From assembly GCA_947479935.1 (NCBI GenBank), contig CANKBG010000001.1, forward strand, positions 106,692-170,691: 64,000 nucleotides of DNA, read 5' to 3'. The stretch is from Comamonadaceae bacterium (GTDB lineage: Bacteria; Pseudomonadota; Gammaproteobacteria; Burkholderiales; Burkholderiaceae_C). The notes beneath the pieces are model-generated. The model did no database searches and was not told the origin of the DNA. It saw nothing but the letters and a program-made list of their open reading frames with translations. The position numbers and the translations under genes were made by a program. Shown here piece after piece: positions 25,717 to 35,044 of the stretch; within the stretch, counting starts at the first letter, position 1; every line of letters starts with the position of its first letter.

Positions 25717-28515
25717 ATGAGCGACAAGAAAACCCTACTGTTGGTCGATGGCTCCAGCTATCTGTACCGTGCCTTTCATGCCATGCCCGATTTGCGCGCA
25801 GTGCCGGGTGACCCCACCAGTCCTGCCACAGGTGCCATCCGCGGCATGATCAACATGATGGAGCGTCTGCGCAAAGACATTCCGGCTGACTATGCAGTGT
25901 GTGTGTTCGACGCCAAAGGGCCCACCTTTCGCGATGAAATTTATCCAGAGTACAAGCAAAATCGAAGCCCCATGCCCGACGATTTGCGTTCTCAAATTGA
26001 ACCCATTCATCAACTGGTGAGGTTGATGGGTTGGAAAGTTTTGGATGTGCCCGGCGTCGAGGCCGATGACGTGATCGGTACTTTGGCGGCTGTGGGTTCG
26101 TCGCATGGCATTGAGGTGGTGGTGTCCAGTGGCGACAAAGACTTAGCGCAATTGGTGAATGAGCACATCACCATCATTGACACCATGAATGGCAAACGCC
26201 GTGACTTGGCAGGTGTCCAGGAAGAATTTGGTGTACCTGCCAGCCTCATGTTGGACTATCAAATTTTGGTGGGTGACACAGTAGACAACGTGCCAGGCGT
26301 GCAAAAAGTAGGGCCTAAAACGGCAGCCAAATTGTTGTTGGAATATGGATCGCTAGAGGCTCTGATGGCCCATGCCGATCAAGTCAAAGGCGTGGTGGGT
26401 GAAAACCTGCGCAAAGCGGTCGATTGGTTGCCCACAGGTCGGCAACTTTTAAAAATTCGCACTGATTGTGATTTACAAGCTTATATCCCTGACTTACCCG
26501 CACTAGACAGTATTCAATTGGGCGAACCCCATGAATCAGAACTTTTGGCGTTTTATGAAAAGTTTGGATTTAGGGGTTTGGTCAGAAGCCGTGGACCGGG
26601 TAATGCAGAAAACTCAGACATGCCAGGAACGCCCAAGTCCTCTGCCAAATCTGCCTTTGTTCCCATGGATGATTTGTTTGCCGAGCCAGAACCCATCGTG
26701 ACAGTGACAGGCGACAAGCACTACGAAACCATTCTGACTTGGGCGCAGTTTGACGCTTGGTTGCTGCGCCTAGAGTCTGCTGATTGCGTGGCGATTGATA
26801 CAGAAACCACTTCTTTAGATGCCATGCGCGCCGACTTGGTCGGTATCAGTTGGAGCGTGAAGCCTGGCGAGGCCGCTTATGTGCCTTTGCAACACGCTGG
26901 CCCTGATGCGCCAGAGCAGTTGCCATTGCAGGCGGTATTGGCCAAGTTAAAAGCTTGGCTGGAAAACCCTTTGAAGTTGAAGGTGGGACAGCACATCAAA
27001 TACGACCGGCATGTGTTTGCCAATCAAGGCATTGAAGTGAAGGGTTATGCGCATGACACCATGTTGCAAAGTTATGTGTTGGAGGTTCACAAGCCTCACA
27101 GCTTAACCAGCTTGGCGCTGCGCCATGTGGGTCGCACGGGCATCACCTACGAAGAAATGTGTGGCAAAGGCGTTCATCAAATTTCATTTGCACAAGTGGA
27201 TGTTGAGAAAGCTTCTGAATATTCTTGTGAAGACTCTGATCAGTGTTTGGATGTGCATGGTGTGTTGTGGCCGCGCATTCAGGCCGACCCCAAATTGCGC
27301 GCCATTTATGATATTGAAATTGCCACCAGCGAAGCTTTGTTTCGCATTGAGCGCAATGGTGTGCTCATTGATGGTCCCACATTGGCTGCGCAAAGCCAAT
27401 TACTGGGCCAGCGTATTTTCCAACTTGAAACCGAGGCCTATGAAATTGCGGGGCAGCCGTTTAACTTGAGTAGCCCTAAGCAATTGGGTGAAATATTTTT
27501 CGACAAATTGGGATTGCCTGTTATTAAAAAAACCGCCACGGGTGCACGCAGTACCGATGAAGAGGTTTTAGAAAAATTGGCGGAAGACTATCCCTTGCCT
27601 GCGCGCATTTTGGAACACCGCGGCTTGTCAAAACTCAAGGGCACCTATACCGATAAGTTGGCGCAAATGGCATTGCCCAGAACAGGCAGGGTACACACGC
27701 ATTATGCGCAAGCCGTGGCTGTGACGGGGCGTCTTTCTAGCAACGATCCCAATTTGCAAAACATTCCCATTCGCACGGCCGAAGGTCGCAAAGTTCGAGA
27801 AGCTTTTGTGGCGCCTTTAGGCAGCCTGATTGCCAGTGCCGATTATTCGCAAATTGAGTTGCGCATCATGGCGCACCTGAGTGGCGATGAGGCCTTGCTC
27901 AGAGCTTTTCATCAGGGGCTTGATGTGCACAAGGCCACAGCGGCTGAAGTGTTTGGGTTAACACCCGATCAAGTTTCGAGTGAACAACGACGTTACGCCA
28001 AAACCATTAACTTCGGCTTGATTTACGGCATGAGTGCCTTTGGTTTGGCCAAGGCCTTAGGCATTGACAATGGGGCCGCCAAAAATTACATCGAACGCTA
28101 TTTTCAGCGCTTTGCAGGTGTGAAGCGTTACATGGATGAAACGCGCGAACAAGCTAAATCGCAGGGCTACGTGGAGACGGTGTTTGGCAGACGTTTGTAC
28201 TTGCCTGAAATTAATTCACCCAATGGCCCTAGGCGAGCAGGTGCAGAGCGTGCCGCCATCAATGCGCCCATGCAAGGCACGGCTGCCGATCTGATCAAAC
28301 TTTCAATGATTGCAGTTCAAGCGGGCATTGACAGAGAACAGCGCAAAACCAAAGTCATCATGCAAGTTCACGACGAATTGGTATTTGAAGTTCCTGAAGA
28401 CGAGGTTGAATGGTTGAAGGTGGCTGTTCCGAAATGGATGGCGGATGTGGCCACGCTCAAAGTGTCTTTGTTGGCCGAAGTGGGTGTGGGGCTGAACTGG
28501 GATCAGGCGCACTGA
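25717..28515 (+). CDS. polA: DNA polymerase I
   Basis: 932 residues with all three domains: 5' nuclease (VDGSSYLYRAFHA at 8-20, DDVIGTLA near 115), proofreading exonuclease with an intact AIDTETTSLD near residue 363 (so 3'-5' exonuclease is probably active), and polymerase (ADYSQIELR near 707, RRYAKTINFGLIYG near 760, QVHDELVFE near 883). An upstream in-frame start at 25651 is rejected because conserved sequence begins at MSDKKTLLLVDG. CACAAT (25705-25710) ends 6 bases before the ATG, similar to uvrD. Confidence 0.95.
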   Translation: MSDKKTLLLVDGSSYLYRAFHAMPDLRAVPGDPTSPATGAIRGMINMMERLRKDIPADYAVCVFDAKGPTFRDEIYPEYKQNRSPMPDDLRSQIEPIHQLVRLMGWKVLDVPGVEADDVIGTLAAVGSSHGIEVVVSSGDKDLAQLVNEHITIIDTMNGKRRDLAGVQEEFGVPASLMLDYQILVGDTVDNVPGVQKVGPKTAAKLLLEYGSLEALMAHADQVKGVVGENLRKAVDWLPTGRQLLKIRTDCDLQAYIPDLPALDSIQLGEPHESELLAFYEKFGFRGLVRSRGPGNAENSDMPGTPKSSAKSAFVPMDDLFAEPEPIVTVTGDKHYETILTWAQFDAWLLRLESADCVAIDTETTSLDAMRADLVGISWSVKPGEAAYVPLQHAGPDAPEQLPLQAVLAKLKAWLENPLKLKVGQHIKYDRHVFANQGIEVKGYAHDTMLQSYVLEVHKPHSLTSLALRHVGRTGITYEEMCGKGVHQISFAQVDVEKASEYSCEDSDQCLDVHGVLWPRIQADPKLRAIYDIEIATSEALFRIERNGVLIDGPTLAAQSQLLGQRIFQLETEAYEIAGQPFNLSSPKQLGEIFFDKLGLPVIKKTATGARSTDEEVLEKLAEDYPLPARILEHRGLSKLKGTYTDKLAQMALPRTGRVHTHYAQAVAVTGRLSSNDPNLQNIPIRTAEGRKVREAFVAPLGSLIASADYSQIELRIMAHLSGDEALLRAFHQGLDVHKATAAEVFGLTPDQVSSEQRRYAKTINFGLIYGMSAFGLAKALGIDNGAAKNYIERYFQRFAGVKRYMDETREQAKSQGYVETVFGRRLYLPEINSPNGPRRAGAERAAINAPMQGTAADLIKLSMIAVQAGIDREQRKTKVIMQVHDELVFEVPEDEVEWLKVAVPKWMADVATLKVSLLAEVGVGLNWDQAH

Positions 28516-28551
28516 AATTGTGTCTGAGGCAAACCTCAACTTGTGGACAGC

Positions 28552-29457
28552 ATGAACGCCATTGAAAAATTCAAAGCCGCACTCAGCGGTTCAGAAATCA
28601 AAGTGTTGCATCAGTGCTTGCAACAGGCCATGCAGCCTTTGCCTGAAGATTTTGTTCCATGGTATTTGGGCGGCTCACATGTGGCCACAGGTCACCTCAT
28701 GCCTGCGCATGCAAAAGCGCTTCAAAACCTGAGCTTGACTTGGAAGAAATTACCTTTGGGATTGCACTGGGATACCCCAGAGGGGACACCCGCCGCCCGC
28801 AATCTGGCATTGGCGGCGTGGGCCAAGCAACTGCATGAGCTGGGGTATGTCACGGGTTGGCGAAATGAAAAATTCAGCTACTGGGAAGATGATGTGATTG
28901 GAACTGGCCTGCAATGCAAAGAGCCAACGCTAGATTTGCCCGCGGCTTTTGAAATGGAACGATCGGCCTTCAGATTTTTTGGATTGCGCAGTCATGCCGT
29001 GCATGTGAATGGTTTCACGAATGATGGTCATTTGTGGTGTGGTCGCCGCGCACACAGCAAACCCACCGACCCCGGCCTGTTGGACAACGTGGCTGCGGGG
29101 GGCTTGCCAGTGGGTGAGTTGGTTCAAACTTGCGGTGTGAGAGAACTGGCGGAGGAGGCTGGAATTTCTGAAGCTTTAGCGTTGACGGCGGTCTCGCATG
29201 GCAAAGTCAGTACGTGCCGAGCGGTCGACAGAGGTTGGCACCATGAAACATTGTGGGTTTTTAACCTGCTTGTGCCGCCTGATGTGAAACCCATGAATCA
29301 AGACGGTGAGGTGAGCGAATTTATGTGCCTCTCACCCAAGCAAGTTGTCGCGGCCATTGCGAGCCATGCTTTGACGGTGGATGCCGCTTGTGTCATTGCG
29401 CAAGGCGTTTTGAATCAGTTCGACGGGTATTCCATCGGCCATGACCACACGCGCTAG
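28552..29457 (+). CDS. NUDIX hydrolase with DUF4743 N-terminal domain
   Basis: About 301 residues. The N-terminal half (to about 130) resembles the DUF4743 region found ahead of NUDIX domains in Tnr3-like thiamine-diphosphate-related proteins. The C-terminal half carries a complete NUDIX box: GGLPVGE then RELAEEAGI, beginning near residue 182. The family removes oxidised or damaged thiamine diphosphate in some eukaryotes; the bacterial substrate is uncertain. GTG 28543 and ATG 28552 are both possible starts, and neither has a clear ribosome binding site at ideal distance. It follows polA by 36 bases. Confidence 0.78.
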   Translation: MNAIEKFKAALSGSEIKVLHQCLQQAMQPLPEDFVPWYLGGSHVATGHLMPAHAKALQNLSLTWKKLPLGLHWDTPEGTPAARNLALAAWAKQLHELGYVTGWRNEKFSYWEDDVIGTGLQCKEPTLDLPAAFEMERSAFRFFGLRSHAVHVNGFTNDGHLWCGRRAHSKPTDPGLLDNVAAGGLPVGELVQTCGVRELAEEAGISEALALTAVSHGKVSTCRAVDRGWHHETLWVFNLLVPPDVKPMNQDGEVSEFMCLSPKQVVAAIASHALTVDAACVIAQGVLNQFDGYSIGHDHTR

Positions 29458-29558
29458 TCTTTACATACAGTGAGCTTCTTTCCGGATTCAAGTCAATGTC
29501 GGTCAATACAGTGTTCGCCATGTGAATCTTGAGTGCCTAGAAAATTAAAACCACTTTA

Positions 29559-30218
29559 TTAAAACCACTCAATTTGAGGCCAGCCCCGCTGGGCTGCTTC
29601 TGCCCTCAACTTCACGTCACCCTGTGTGACGGTGGCGTGCGTCACGGCTTCTAGAAGCGGCAGGTCGTTGATGGAATCGCTGTAGCCCCAAGTTTCAAGC
29701 TCAGTCCAGTCTAATTGTTGTGCCTCGCACCACATTTTAATGCGGGTCACTTTGCCTTCGCGCATGTTCAGCACGCCTGCCGTTTTGCCTGTGAACAATC
29801 CTTTTTGCATTTCGGTTTCGGTGGCAAGGAGGTCCTTGATGCCTAAGTGTTTGGCCGTCAGTTCAGTGATAAAACGGTTGGTGGCCGTGGTCATGACCAC
29901 ACGATCGCCATTGGCTTGATGGGCTTTGATTTGAGCTTTGCCACCGTCGCACAAACGCGGTGCCACCCATACACTTAAAAATTCTTGTCGCATTGCTTCC
30001 CAGTCAGCAGGAGATTGAAGCGTTAGCGTGCCAATGTAAAACTCACAAAATGCCTGTACATCGACTGCGCCCGTTTTGTAGTCCCGAGCCATGGCTTCGT
30101 TCTTGGCTGAGAAGATGGCCTTGTCAAGCATGCCTTTCTCAATCAGAAAATCACACCACAGCTGATCGCTGTCGCCATCGAGCAGGGTGTGGTCTAAGTC
30201 AAACAGGGCCAGGCGCAT
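29559..30218 (-). CDS. HAD-superfamily IB phosphatase (SerB-like)
   Basis: 219 residues starting MRLALFDLDHTLL, with nucleophile Asp7 and acid/base Asp9 of HAD motif I. Motif II is VVMTTATNRF near 100, and motif III/IV includes GYSDSINDLPLL near 180. These are features of the HAD-IB group (phosphoserine phosphatase-like). The frame is open further upstream to 30422, but that part overlaps the aldehyde dehydrogenase gene and lacks homology, so ATG 30218, 1 base after that gene's stop, is chosen. It is the last gene of the leftward aminophosphonate/amine run. Substrate unknown; a phosphorylated amino alcohol is one idea. Confidence 0.8.
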   Translation of the reverse strand: MRLALFDLDHTLLDGDSDQLWCDFLIEKGMLDKAIFSAKNEAMARDYKTGAVDVQAFCEFYIGTLTLQSPADWEAMRQEFLSVWVAPRLCDGGKAQIKAHQANGDRVVMTTATNRFITELTAKHLGIKDLLATETEMQKGLFTGKTAGVLNMREGKVTRIKMWCEAQQLDWTELETWGYSDSINDLPLLEAVTHATVTQGDVKLRAEAAQRGWPQIEWF

Positions 30219-30219
30219 G

Positions 30220-31605
30220 TCAATTGCTGCGCATGTGCCAAGCTTTGGGTCTTGTAAAAGTGGCCAAGCCTTCGCGAGATAAAGTAAGGCCAATGCCTGA
30301 ATGGCCATAGCCACTCCAAGGCAAGCGTGGGCTGACGCGGTCGCAGCAATTCCAGTAAACAGAACCCGCACGAACTTGCGAAAGGACCTCTCGCGCATGA
30401 TGTTCATTAGGAGTGTAAACACCAGCGGTCAGCCCATATGGGGTGTCGTTCATGAGTCGAATGGCCTCTGCATCGTCATTCACTTTTTGAATGCCAATGA
30501 TGGGGCCAAAACTTTCGTCGCGCATGAGGGACATGCTGTGGTTGACGTTGTCAAACACCGTGGCCTCAAACCAGTTGCCTTTGCCACCCATGGGGCCTTT
30601 GCTGCGTTGACCACCCAGTAAACAACGAGCGCCTTTGGCTTTGGCATCCGCAATCTGATCTTCTAAAATTTTAAGTTGAGGTGCGCGTGTGAGGGGTCCC
30701 AAGTAGGTGTCCGCAGCCAGAGGGTCGCCCATTTTGAAAGTTCTAACGGTATCGACCAAAGTCTGAACGAAGGTGTCGTGAATGCTGGCGTGTACATAAA
30801 TGCGCTCAACTGAGCAGCAGCTCTGACCTGCGTTGTACATGGCACCGTCAGCCAATGATTGAGCGGCGGCTACCGGGTCGGCATCGGCGCACACATAGGT
30901 GGGATCTTTGCCGCCCAACTCCAATTGCAGTTTGGTCATGCGTGGGCCCATCACGTTGGCGATGTGCTGACCTGTGGCCAATGACCCTGTGAAAAACATG
31001 CCGTCGAGTTGTTGTGCAAGCAAGGCATTGCCCGTGCTCGCGGCGCCAATGAGGGGGGCAAAAATGTCTTCTGGAATGCCAGCCTCGTGCAGCAAACGCG
31101 CCATGGCCAAGCCACTCATGGCGGCAAATTCTGAAGGCTTGTAAAGAATGGCATTGCCCATGAGCAGACCTGGCACAAACACATTCCCCCCCACAAACCA
31201 CGGATAGTTCCAGGCAGAGATGTTGCCAATCAAGCCAAGTGGAATGCGCTGAATTTGTTCGCACATGCCATCTTGGTTGTAGACCGTTTCAGTTGTGAGA
31301 ATGCCTTCTGCTTCTGCCAAGAAAAAATCGACACGCCCTAAAAAGCCGTTCAGCTCATTGCGCGAATGTCCCAGTGGCTTGCCAGTTTCTTGCGTCATGA
31401 TTTTGGCCAAGTCGTCTAGTTGGACTTGAACCAAACCGCGAAAGCGCTGAATGCAAGCGATGCGATGCGACAGTGATGTGGCGGCCCAAGCCGCTTGTGC
31501 ATTGCGTGCTTTTTGTGCCTTGATGGCCACGGCTGGACCATCGTCAATTCGAAGTTGGGTAATGAGTTCTTCGGTGGCGGGGTTGTTAACGTTGAGCAAT
31601 TTCAT
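30220..31605 (-). CDS. NAD(P)-dependent aldehyde dehydrogenase (semialdehyde type)
   Basis: 461 residues of the ALDH superfamily, close to succinate-semialdehyde or gamma-glutamyl-aldehyde dehydrogenases by length and layout. GNISAWNYPWFVG near 128, GSLATGQHIA near 207, general base Glu229 in LELGGKDP, and nucleophile Cys263 in NAGQSC. It lies between the gamma-glutamyl hydrolase and HAD genes in a run that also includes a glutamine-synthetase-like ligase and an iron alcohol dehydrogenase. The inferred step is oxidation of a gamma-glutamyl-amino-aldehyde to the acid, as PuuC does in putrescine breakdown. Confidence 0.86.
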   Translation of the reverse strand: MKLLNVNNPATEELITQLRIDDGPAVAIKAQKARNAQAAWAATSLSHRIACIQRFRGLVQVQLDDLAKIMTQETGKPLGHSRNELNGFLGRVDFFLAEAEGILTTETVYNQDGMCEQIQRIPLGLIGNISAWNYPWFVGGNVFVPGLLMGNAILYKPSEFAAMSGLAMARLLHEAGIPEDIFAPLIGAASTGNALLAQQLDGMFFTGSLATGQHIANVMGPRMTKLQLELGGKDPTYVCADADPVAAAQSLADGAMYNAGQSCCSVERIYVHASIHDTFVQTLVDTVRTFKMGDPLAADTYLGPLTRAPQLKILEDQIADAKAKGARCLLGGQRSKGPMGGKGNWFEATVFDNVNHSMSLMRDESFGPIIGIQKVNDDAEAIRLMNDTPYGLTAGVYTPNEHHAREVLSQVRAGSVYWNCCDRVSPRLPWSGYGHSGIGLTLSREGLATFTRPKAWHMRSN

Positions 31606-31658
31606 GAAAGTCCAAAAAAAATTGATAAAAGATCAAGTTAAATGAGGTGATTCGCGAT

Positions 31659-32444
31659 TTAAGCGTGTTGTTGCACACGCGCTGCATTTAGGAAGTCAGT
31701 CAGGATAGGGCTGTCGTCCAGGGTTCCCAAGGCTGGTTTGTGAAACTCAGGGTGCCATTGAACAGCGGCCACATAGGCGGCGCCTTGGTAGCGAATGGCT
31801 TCAGGGATGTTGTCTTGAGGGCAGAAGGCTTCCACCACAAAGTTGGGTGCAAGGTCTTTTACGCCTTGATGGTGAATGCTGTTGACTTTGGCCAATTTGG
31901 CACCCCCTAGCAATTGGGCTAATTTGCTGGCGGGGTTAAATTGAACTTCGTGAATGTTGCGATCGTATTGAACGCCATCTCGATGCGTCAAAGCCTCAGG
32001 TTTTTGGGTGCCAATGTCTTGGTAAAGCGTGCCACCAAATGTCACGTTGATCATTTGCATGCCGCGACAGACGCCCAGCACCGGTTTGCCAGCCGCAACA
32101 AATGACTCAATGAGTTTTTTCTCATAAGCATCGCGTACTCGGTCTCCCGTCCATCGCGGGTCCATCACTTCTTCACCATAACTGCCGGGCCATACATCGC
32201 TGCCGCCCATGAGCACCACACCATCCAGCCATTGCGCATAGTCTGCAATTTGAGCATCACCCACTTGAGTGTCGCCTTCTGGAGAGGGAATCATGACGGC
32301 CAAGTCACCTTGCGACATGACCCAATGCGCCACCGACTGCTCTATGTATTGGAGCGTCTTACCCTTGAAGATAACGCGTTCGTTGTCAGGATGAAAAAAG
32401 CATGCGGAGATGCCAATTTTGAGACGTTTGGAATTAGAAGACAT
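31659..32444 (-). CDS. gamma-glutamyl hydrolase, class I glutamine-amidotransferase fold (PuuD-like)
   Basis: 261 residues. Nucleophile elbow GVCRGMQ (Cys126) and catalytic WHPEF (His231, Glu233), in the order and spacing of gamma-glutamyl-GABA hydrolase. These enzymes release glutamate from gamma-glutamyl amino acids in the cytosol. Beside the glutamine-synthetase-like gene this closes a gamma-glutamyl cycle: attach glutamate, oxidise, remove glutamate. The name PuuD is also used for the unrelated urate oxidase at the left edge of this window; the two share only the symbol. Confidence 0.85.
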   Translation of the reverse strand: MSSNSKRLKIGISACFFHPDNERVIFKGKTLQYIEQSVAHWVMSQGDLAVMIPSPEGDTQVGDAQIADYAQWLDGVVLMGGSDVWPGSYGEEVMDPRWTGDRVRDAYEKKLIESFVAAGKPVLGVCRGMQMINVTFGGTLYQDIGTQKPEALTHRDGVQYDRNIHEVQFNPASKLAQLLGGAKLAKVNSIHHQGVKDLAPNFVVEAFCPQDNIPEAIRYQGAAYVAAVQWHPEFHKPALGTLDDSPILTDFLNAARVQQHA

Positions 32445-32461
32445 GCAGCCCCAGTCCTGAT

Positions 32462-33595
32462 TTACATCGCAGCCTTGAACAGCTTTTCAAAATCAGCTGC
32501 TGTACAAGGACGTGGATTGGTTTGATGACAAATATCGGCAGTGGCAATTTCAACCAATCGAGCCATGTGTTCTGGCTTCACACCATGAGAAGACAAAGTG
32601 CCGGTTATGCCGATGGAAGCTTTCAATTCTTTGAGCCAAGCTACAAAACCAATGCCGCCCCCTTGGACCTTGCAGACATGCGCCAACTCGTTGAACTTAT
32701 CTGGTACCGCTTCGTAGTTCCAGGCCATCACCACATCGATCATGAGCGCATTGGCCAAGCCGTGGTGCATGTCAACCACAGCCCCCAATGCGTGAGCGCA
32801 AGAGTGCACCGCACCCAAATCTTTTTGAAAGGCAATGGCGCCCATCATGGACGACATCATCATGTCGCTGCGGGCTTTGAGGTTGCTAGGCTCATGCACA
32901 GCAGTGTGAAGGGCGGCAGCGCCAATGCGAGTGCCTTCCAAAGCAATGCCATCGCACAAGGGATGGTAGGCGGGCGACAAATAACTTTCGATGTTGTGCG
33001 TGAGTGCATCCATGCCAGTGGTCGCGGTGATCTTGCCTGGCAAACCCAAGGTAAGTTCTGGATCGGCGAAAACCGTTTGAGCCAATAATTTAGGATGAAA
33101 AATAACGCGCTTCTGATGTGTGTCGTCTTCGCTCACAACGCTAGCGCGGCCCACTTCAGAGCCAGTGCCTGAGGTGGTGGGCAACGCCACAAAATAGGGC
33201 AAGGTGCCTTTGATGCTGCGCACCTGGGGGTGATCCCATGCGAATTCTAAGATGTGGCCGTCGTGGGTAGCTGACAAGCCCACCACCTTGGCAACATCAA
33301 GTGATGCGCCGCCACCAAAGCCGATGACGCAATCGGCATTGTGCGCTTTGAAAGCTACGCCGCCAGCCGTGACTTGCGAGGCCGTGGGGTTGCCATGCAC
33401 GCCGGCAAATACAGCAACCTCCAAGCCGGACAAATGAGCGATGAACTCGGCCATCAGGGGCAAGTCATTGAGGGCTTTGTCGGTAACGATGAGGGGTCGT
33501 TTGAAACCTAAATTCTTTAAGTGGGGCCCAACTAACTTGCGCGCACCCACGCCAAAGTGAATGGGAGTGGGAAAAGAAAATTTTTCAATGCTCAT
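32462..33595 (-). CDS. iron-containing alcohol dehydrogenase (group III)
   Basis: 377 residues. NAD-binding GFGGGASLDVAK near residue 92, TTSGTGSEV near 142, and metal ligands in TGMDALTHNIE (near 195), HSCAHALG (near 264) and MHHGLANA (near 278), so the metal site is complete. Family members interconvert alcohols and aldehydes. Its place between the gamma-glutamyl ligase and hydrolase genes suggests it oxidises the alcohol of a gamma-glutamyl amino alcohol (for example gamma-glutamyl-ethanolamide) to the aldehyde used by the ALDH gene. This is inferred; phosphono-alcohols are another option. Confidence 0.85.
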   Translation of the reverse strand: MSIEKFSFPTPIHFGVGARKLVGPHLKNLGFKRPLIVTDKALNDLPLMAEFIAHLSGLEVAVFAGVHGNPTASQVTAGGVAFKAHNADCVIGFGGGASLDVAKVVGLSATHDGHILEFAWDHPQVRSIKGTLPYFVALPTTSGTGSEVGRASVVSEDDTHQKRVIFHPKLLAQTVFADPELTLGLPGKITATTGMDALTHNIESYLSPAYHPLCDGIALEGTRIGAAALHTAVHEPSNLKARSDMMMSSMMGAIAFQKDLGAVHSCAHALGAVVDMHHGLANALMIDVVMAWNYEAVPDKFNELAHVCKVQGGGIGFVAWLKELKASIGITGTLSSHGVKPEHMARLVEIATADICHQTNPRPCTAADFEKLFKAAM

Positions 33596-33626
33596 GAGTT
33601 TGTCCAGTTTGATCTGAAGGGTTCAA

Positions 33627-35000
33627 TTAAATAATTTCAAAATAGCGTTTGAGTTCCCAGTCGGTCACGCCATCTAGCCATTGGCGCCATTCCCATTCAC
33701 GTGTGGCAGCAAAGTGATCGACAAATGTATCGCCTAACCAATCGCGTGCCACCTTGGATTGCTGAAAATTGCCCGTGGTTTCAATCAGGGTTCGAGGTGC
33801 ACGGGGAATGTTTTCAGCGCCGCCATTGGTGCCGTGAATAGCGGGGGCAGTGAGCTTCATGCCTTTTTCCACCCCATCCAAGCCCGCAGCAATGACAGCG
33901 GCCATGGCCAGGTAAGGGTTGACGTCTGCGCCAGGGCAGCGTGTTTCGAGTCGCGTTGATTTGGGTGAGCCAGCAATGACACGGAAACTGGCGGTACGGT
34001 TGTCCACCCCCCAAGTAGGTTTGACGGGCGCCCAAAAGCCATCGACCAAGCGTTTGTAGCTGTTGATGGTGGGCCAGAACATGGGCGCAAATTCCATCAA
34101 GTGCGCGACTTGGCCTGCCAAATAACTTTCAAACATTTTGCTCATGCCGTGACGGCCTTTGGCGTCGGCAAACAAATTCTTTTTGCCATCACTCAAGCTC
34201 TGATGAATATGGCCACTGCAACCCGGATAAGCGGCATTCCACTTGGCCATGAAACTGGGCATGATGCCGAACCGCGCACCAATTTCTTTGGTGCCTGTTT
34301 TAAATAAAATGGCGCGGTCGGCTTGTGTCAATGCATCGCTAAAGGCAATGGCCGCTTCGTAAACACCAGGACCTGTTTCTGTGTGCAGGCCTTCAATGGG
34401 AACGCCAAACAGCAGCATCTCGTCTTGAATGGCGTTGAAAAACTCGCGGTTTTGATTCATGCGCAGCAATGAATAACCAAACATGCCGGGTGTGAGAGGT
34501 GTGGGCCCTACGCCTTTTTTACTTTCCCACGAATGTGAGTCTTCTAAAAAGTTGAACCACTCAAATTCCATGCCGCACATAGGATTCACACCCATTTTGG
34601 CGGCACGCTTTAATACTTTCTTCAAAGTTTGGCGGGGACAAAGTGGATGCGGCGTGCCATCGCTGTTAATAAATTCACCCATAAAGAAAGGGACGTTGTT
34701 GTCCCACGGTACATTGCGCGCGGTGTCTAGATCCAATCGAGCGAGGGCATCTGGAAAGCCATGTTGCCAGCCCGTGACCGAGGTGTTGTCATAGCACTGA
34801 TCTGAGGAATCCCAGCCGAACACCACATCGCAAAAACCAAAACCACCGGCGGGGTAGGGCTCTGCCGCAGCTTTGAATTTATCGATATGCAAGTACTTGC
34901 CGCGCAGAATGCCGTCGATGTCACTCACGGCTACTTTGACCTTTTGGGCCCCACTTTTTTCAACCGCTTTGAGTGCGGGATGTACCTTGGAAGTGGCCAT
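33627..35000 (-). CDS. glutamine synthetase-like gamma-glutamyl-amine ligase (PuuA/GlnA4-like)
   Basis: 457 residues. ATP-dependent ligase of the type III glutamine-synthetase-like group that joins glutamate to an amine other than ammonia. Motifs: VSDIDGILRGKYL near residue 25 in place of the usual GS N-terminal strand, GMEFEWF near 143, HTETGPGVYE near 205, SGHIHQS near 261, NSYKRL near 317, and TRLETRCPGADVNPYLAMAA near 355. The tyrosine-containing adenylylation loop of true GlnA is not seen. It lies 44 bases downstream of phnW on the same strand and begins the gamma-glutamylation set. Confidence 0.84.
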   Translation of the reverse strand: MATSKVHPALKAVEKSGAQKVKVAVSDIDGILRGKYLHIDKFKAAAEPYPAGGFGFCDVVFGWDSSDQCYDNTSVTGWQHGFPDALARLDLDTARNVPWDNNVPFFMGEFINSDGTPHPLCPRQTLKKVLKRAAKMGVNPMCGMEFEWFNFLEDSHSWESKKGVGPTPLTPGMFGYSLLRMNQNREFFNAIQDEMLLFGVPIEGLHTETGPGVYEAAIAFSDALTQADRAILFKTGTKEIGARFGIMPSFMAKWNAAYPGCSGHIHQSLSDGKKNLFADAKGRHGMSKMFESYLAGQVAHLMEFAPMFWPTINSYKRLVDGFWAPVKPTWGVDNRTASFRVIAGSPKSTRLETRCPGADVNPYLAMAAVIAAGLDGVEKGMKLTAPAIHGTNGGAENIPRAPRTLIETTGNFQQSKVARDWLGDTFVDHFAATREWEWRQWLDGVTDWELKRYFEII

Positions 35001-35044
35001 GATCAGTCCTTTACAAATTTACGAACTCAATTCACTGACAGTAC

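Noticed and set aside
30219..30422. N-terminal extension of the HAD phosphatase
   Set aside because: It lies fully within the aldehyde dehydrogenase gene in another frame and adds a sequence with no HAD homology; the conserved start MRLALFDLDHTLL is at 30218.
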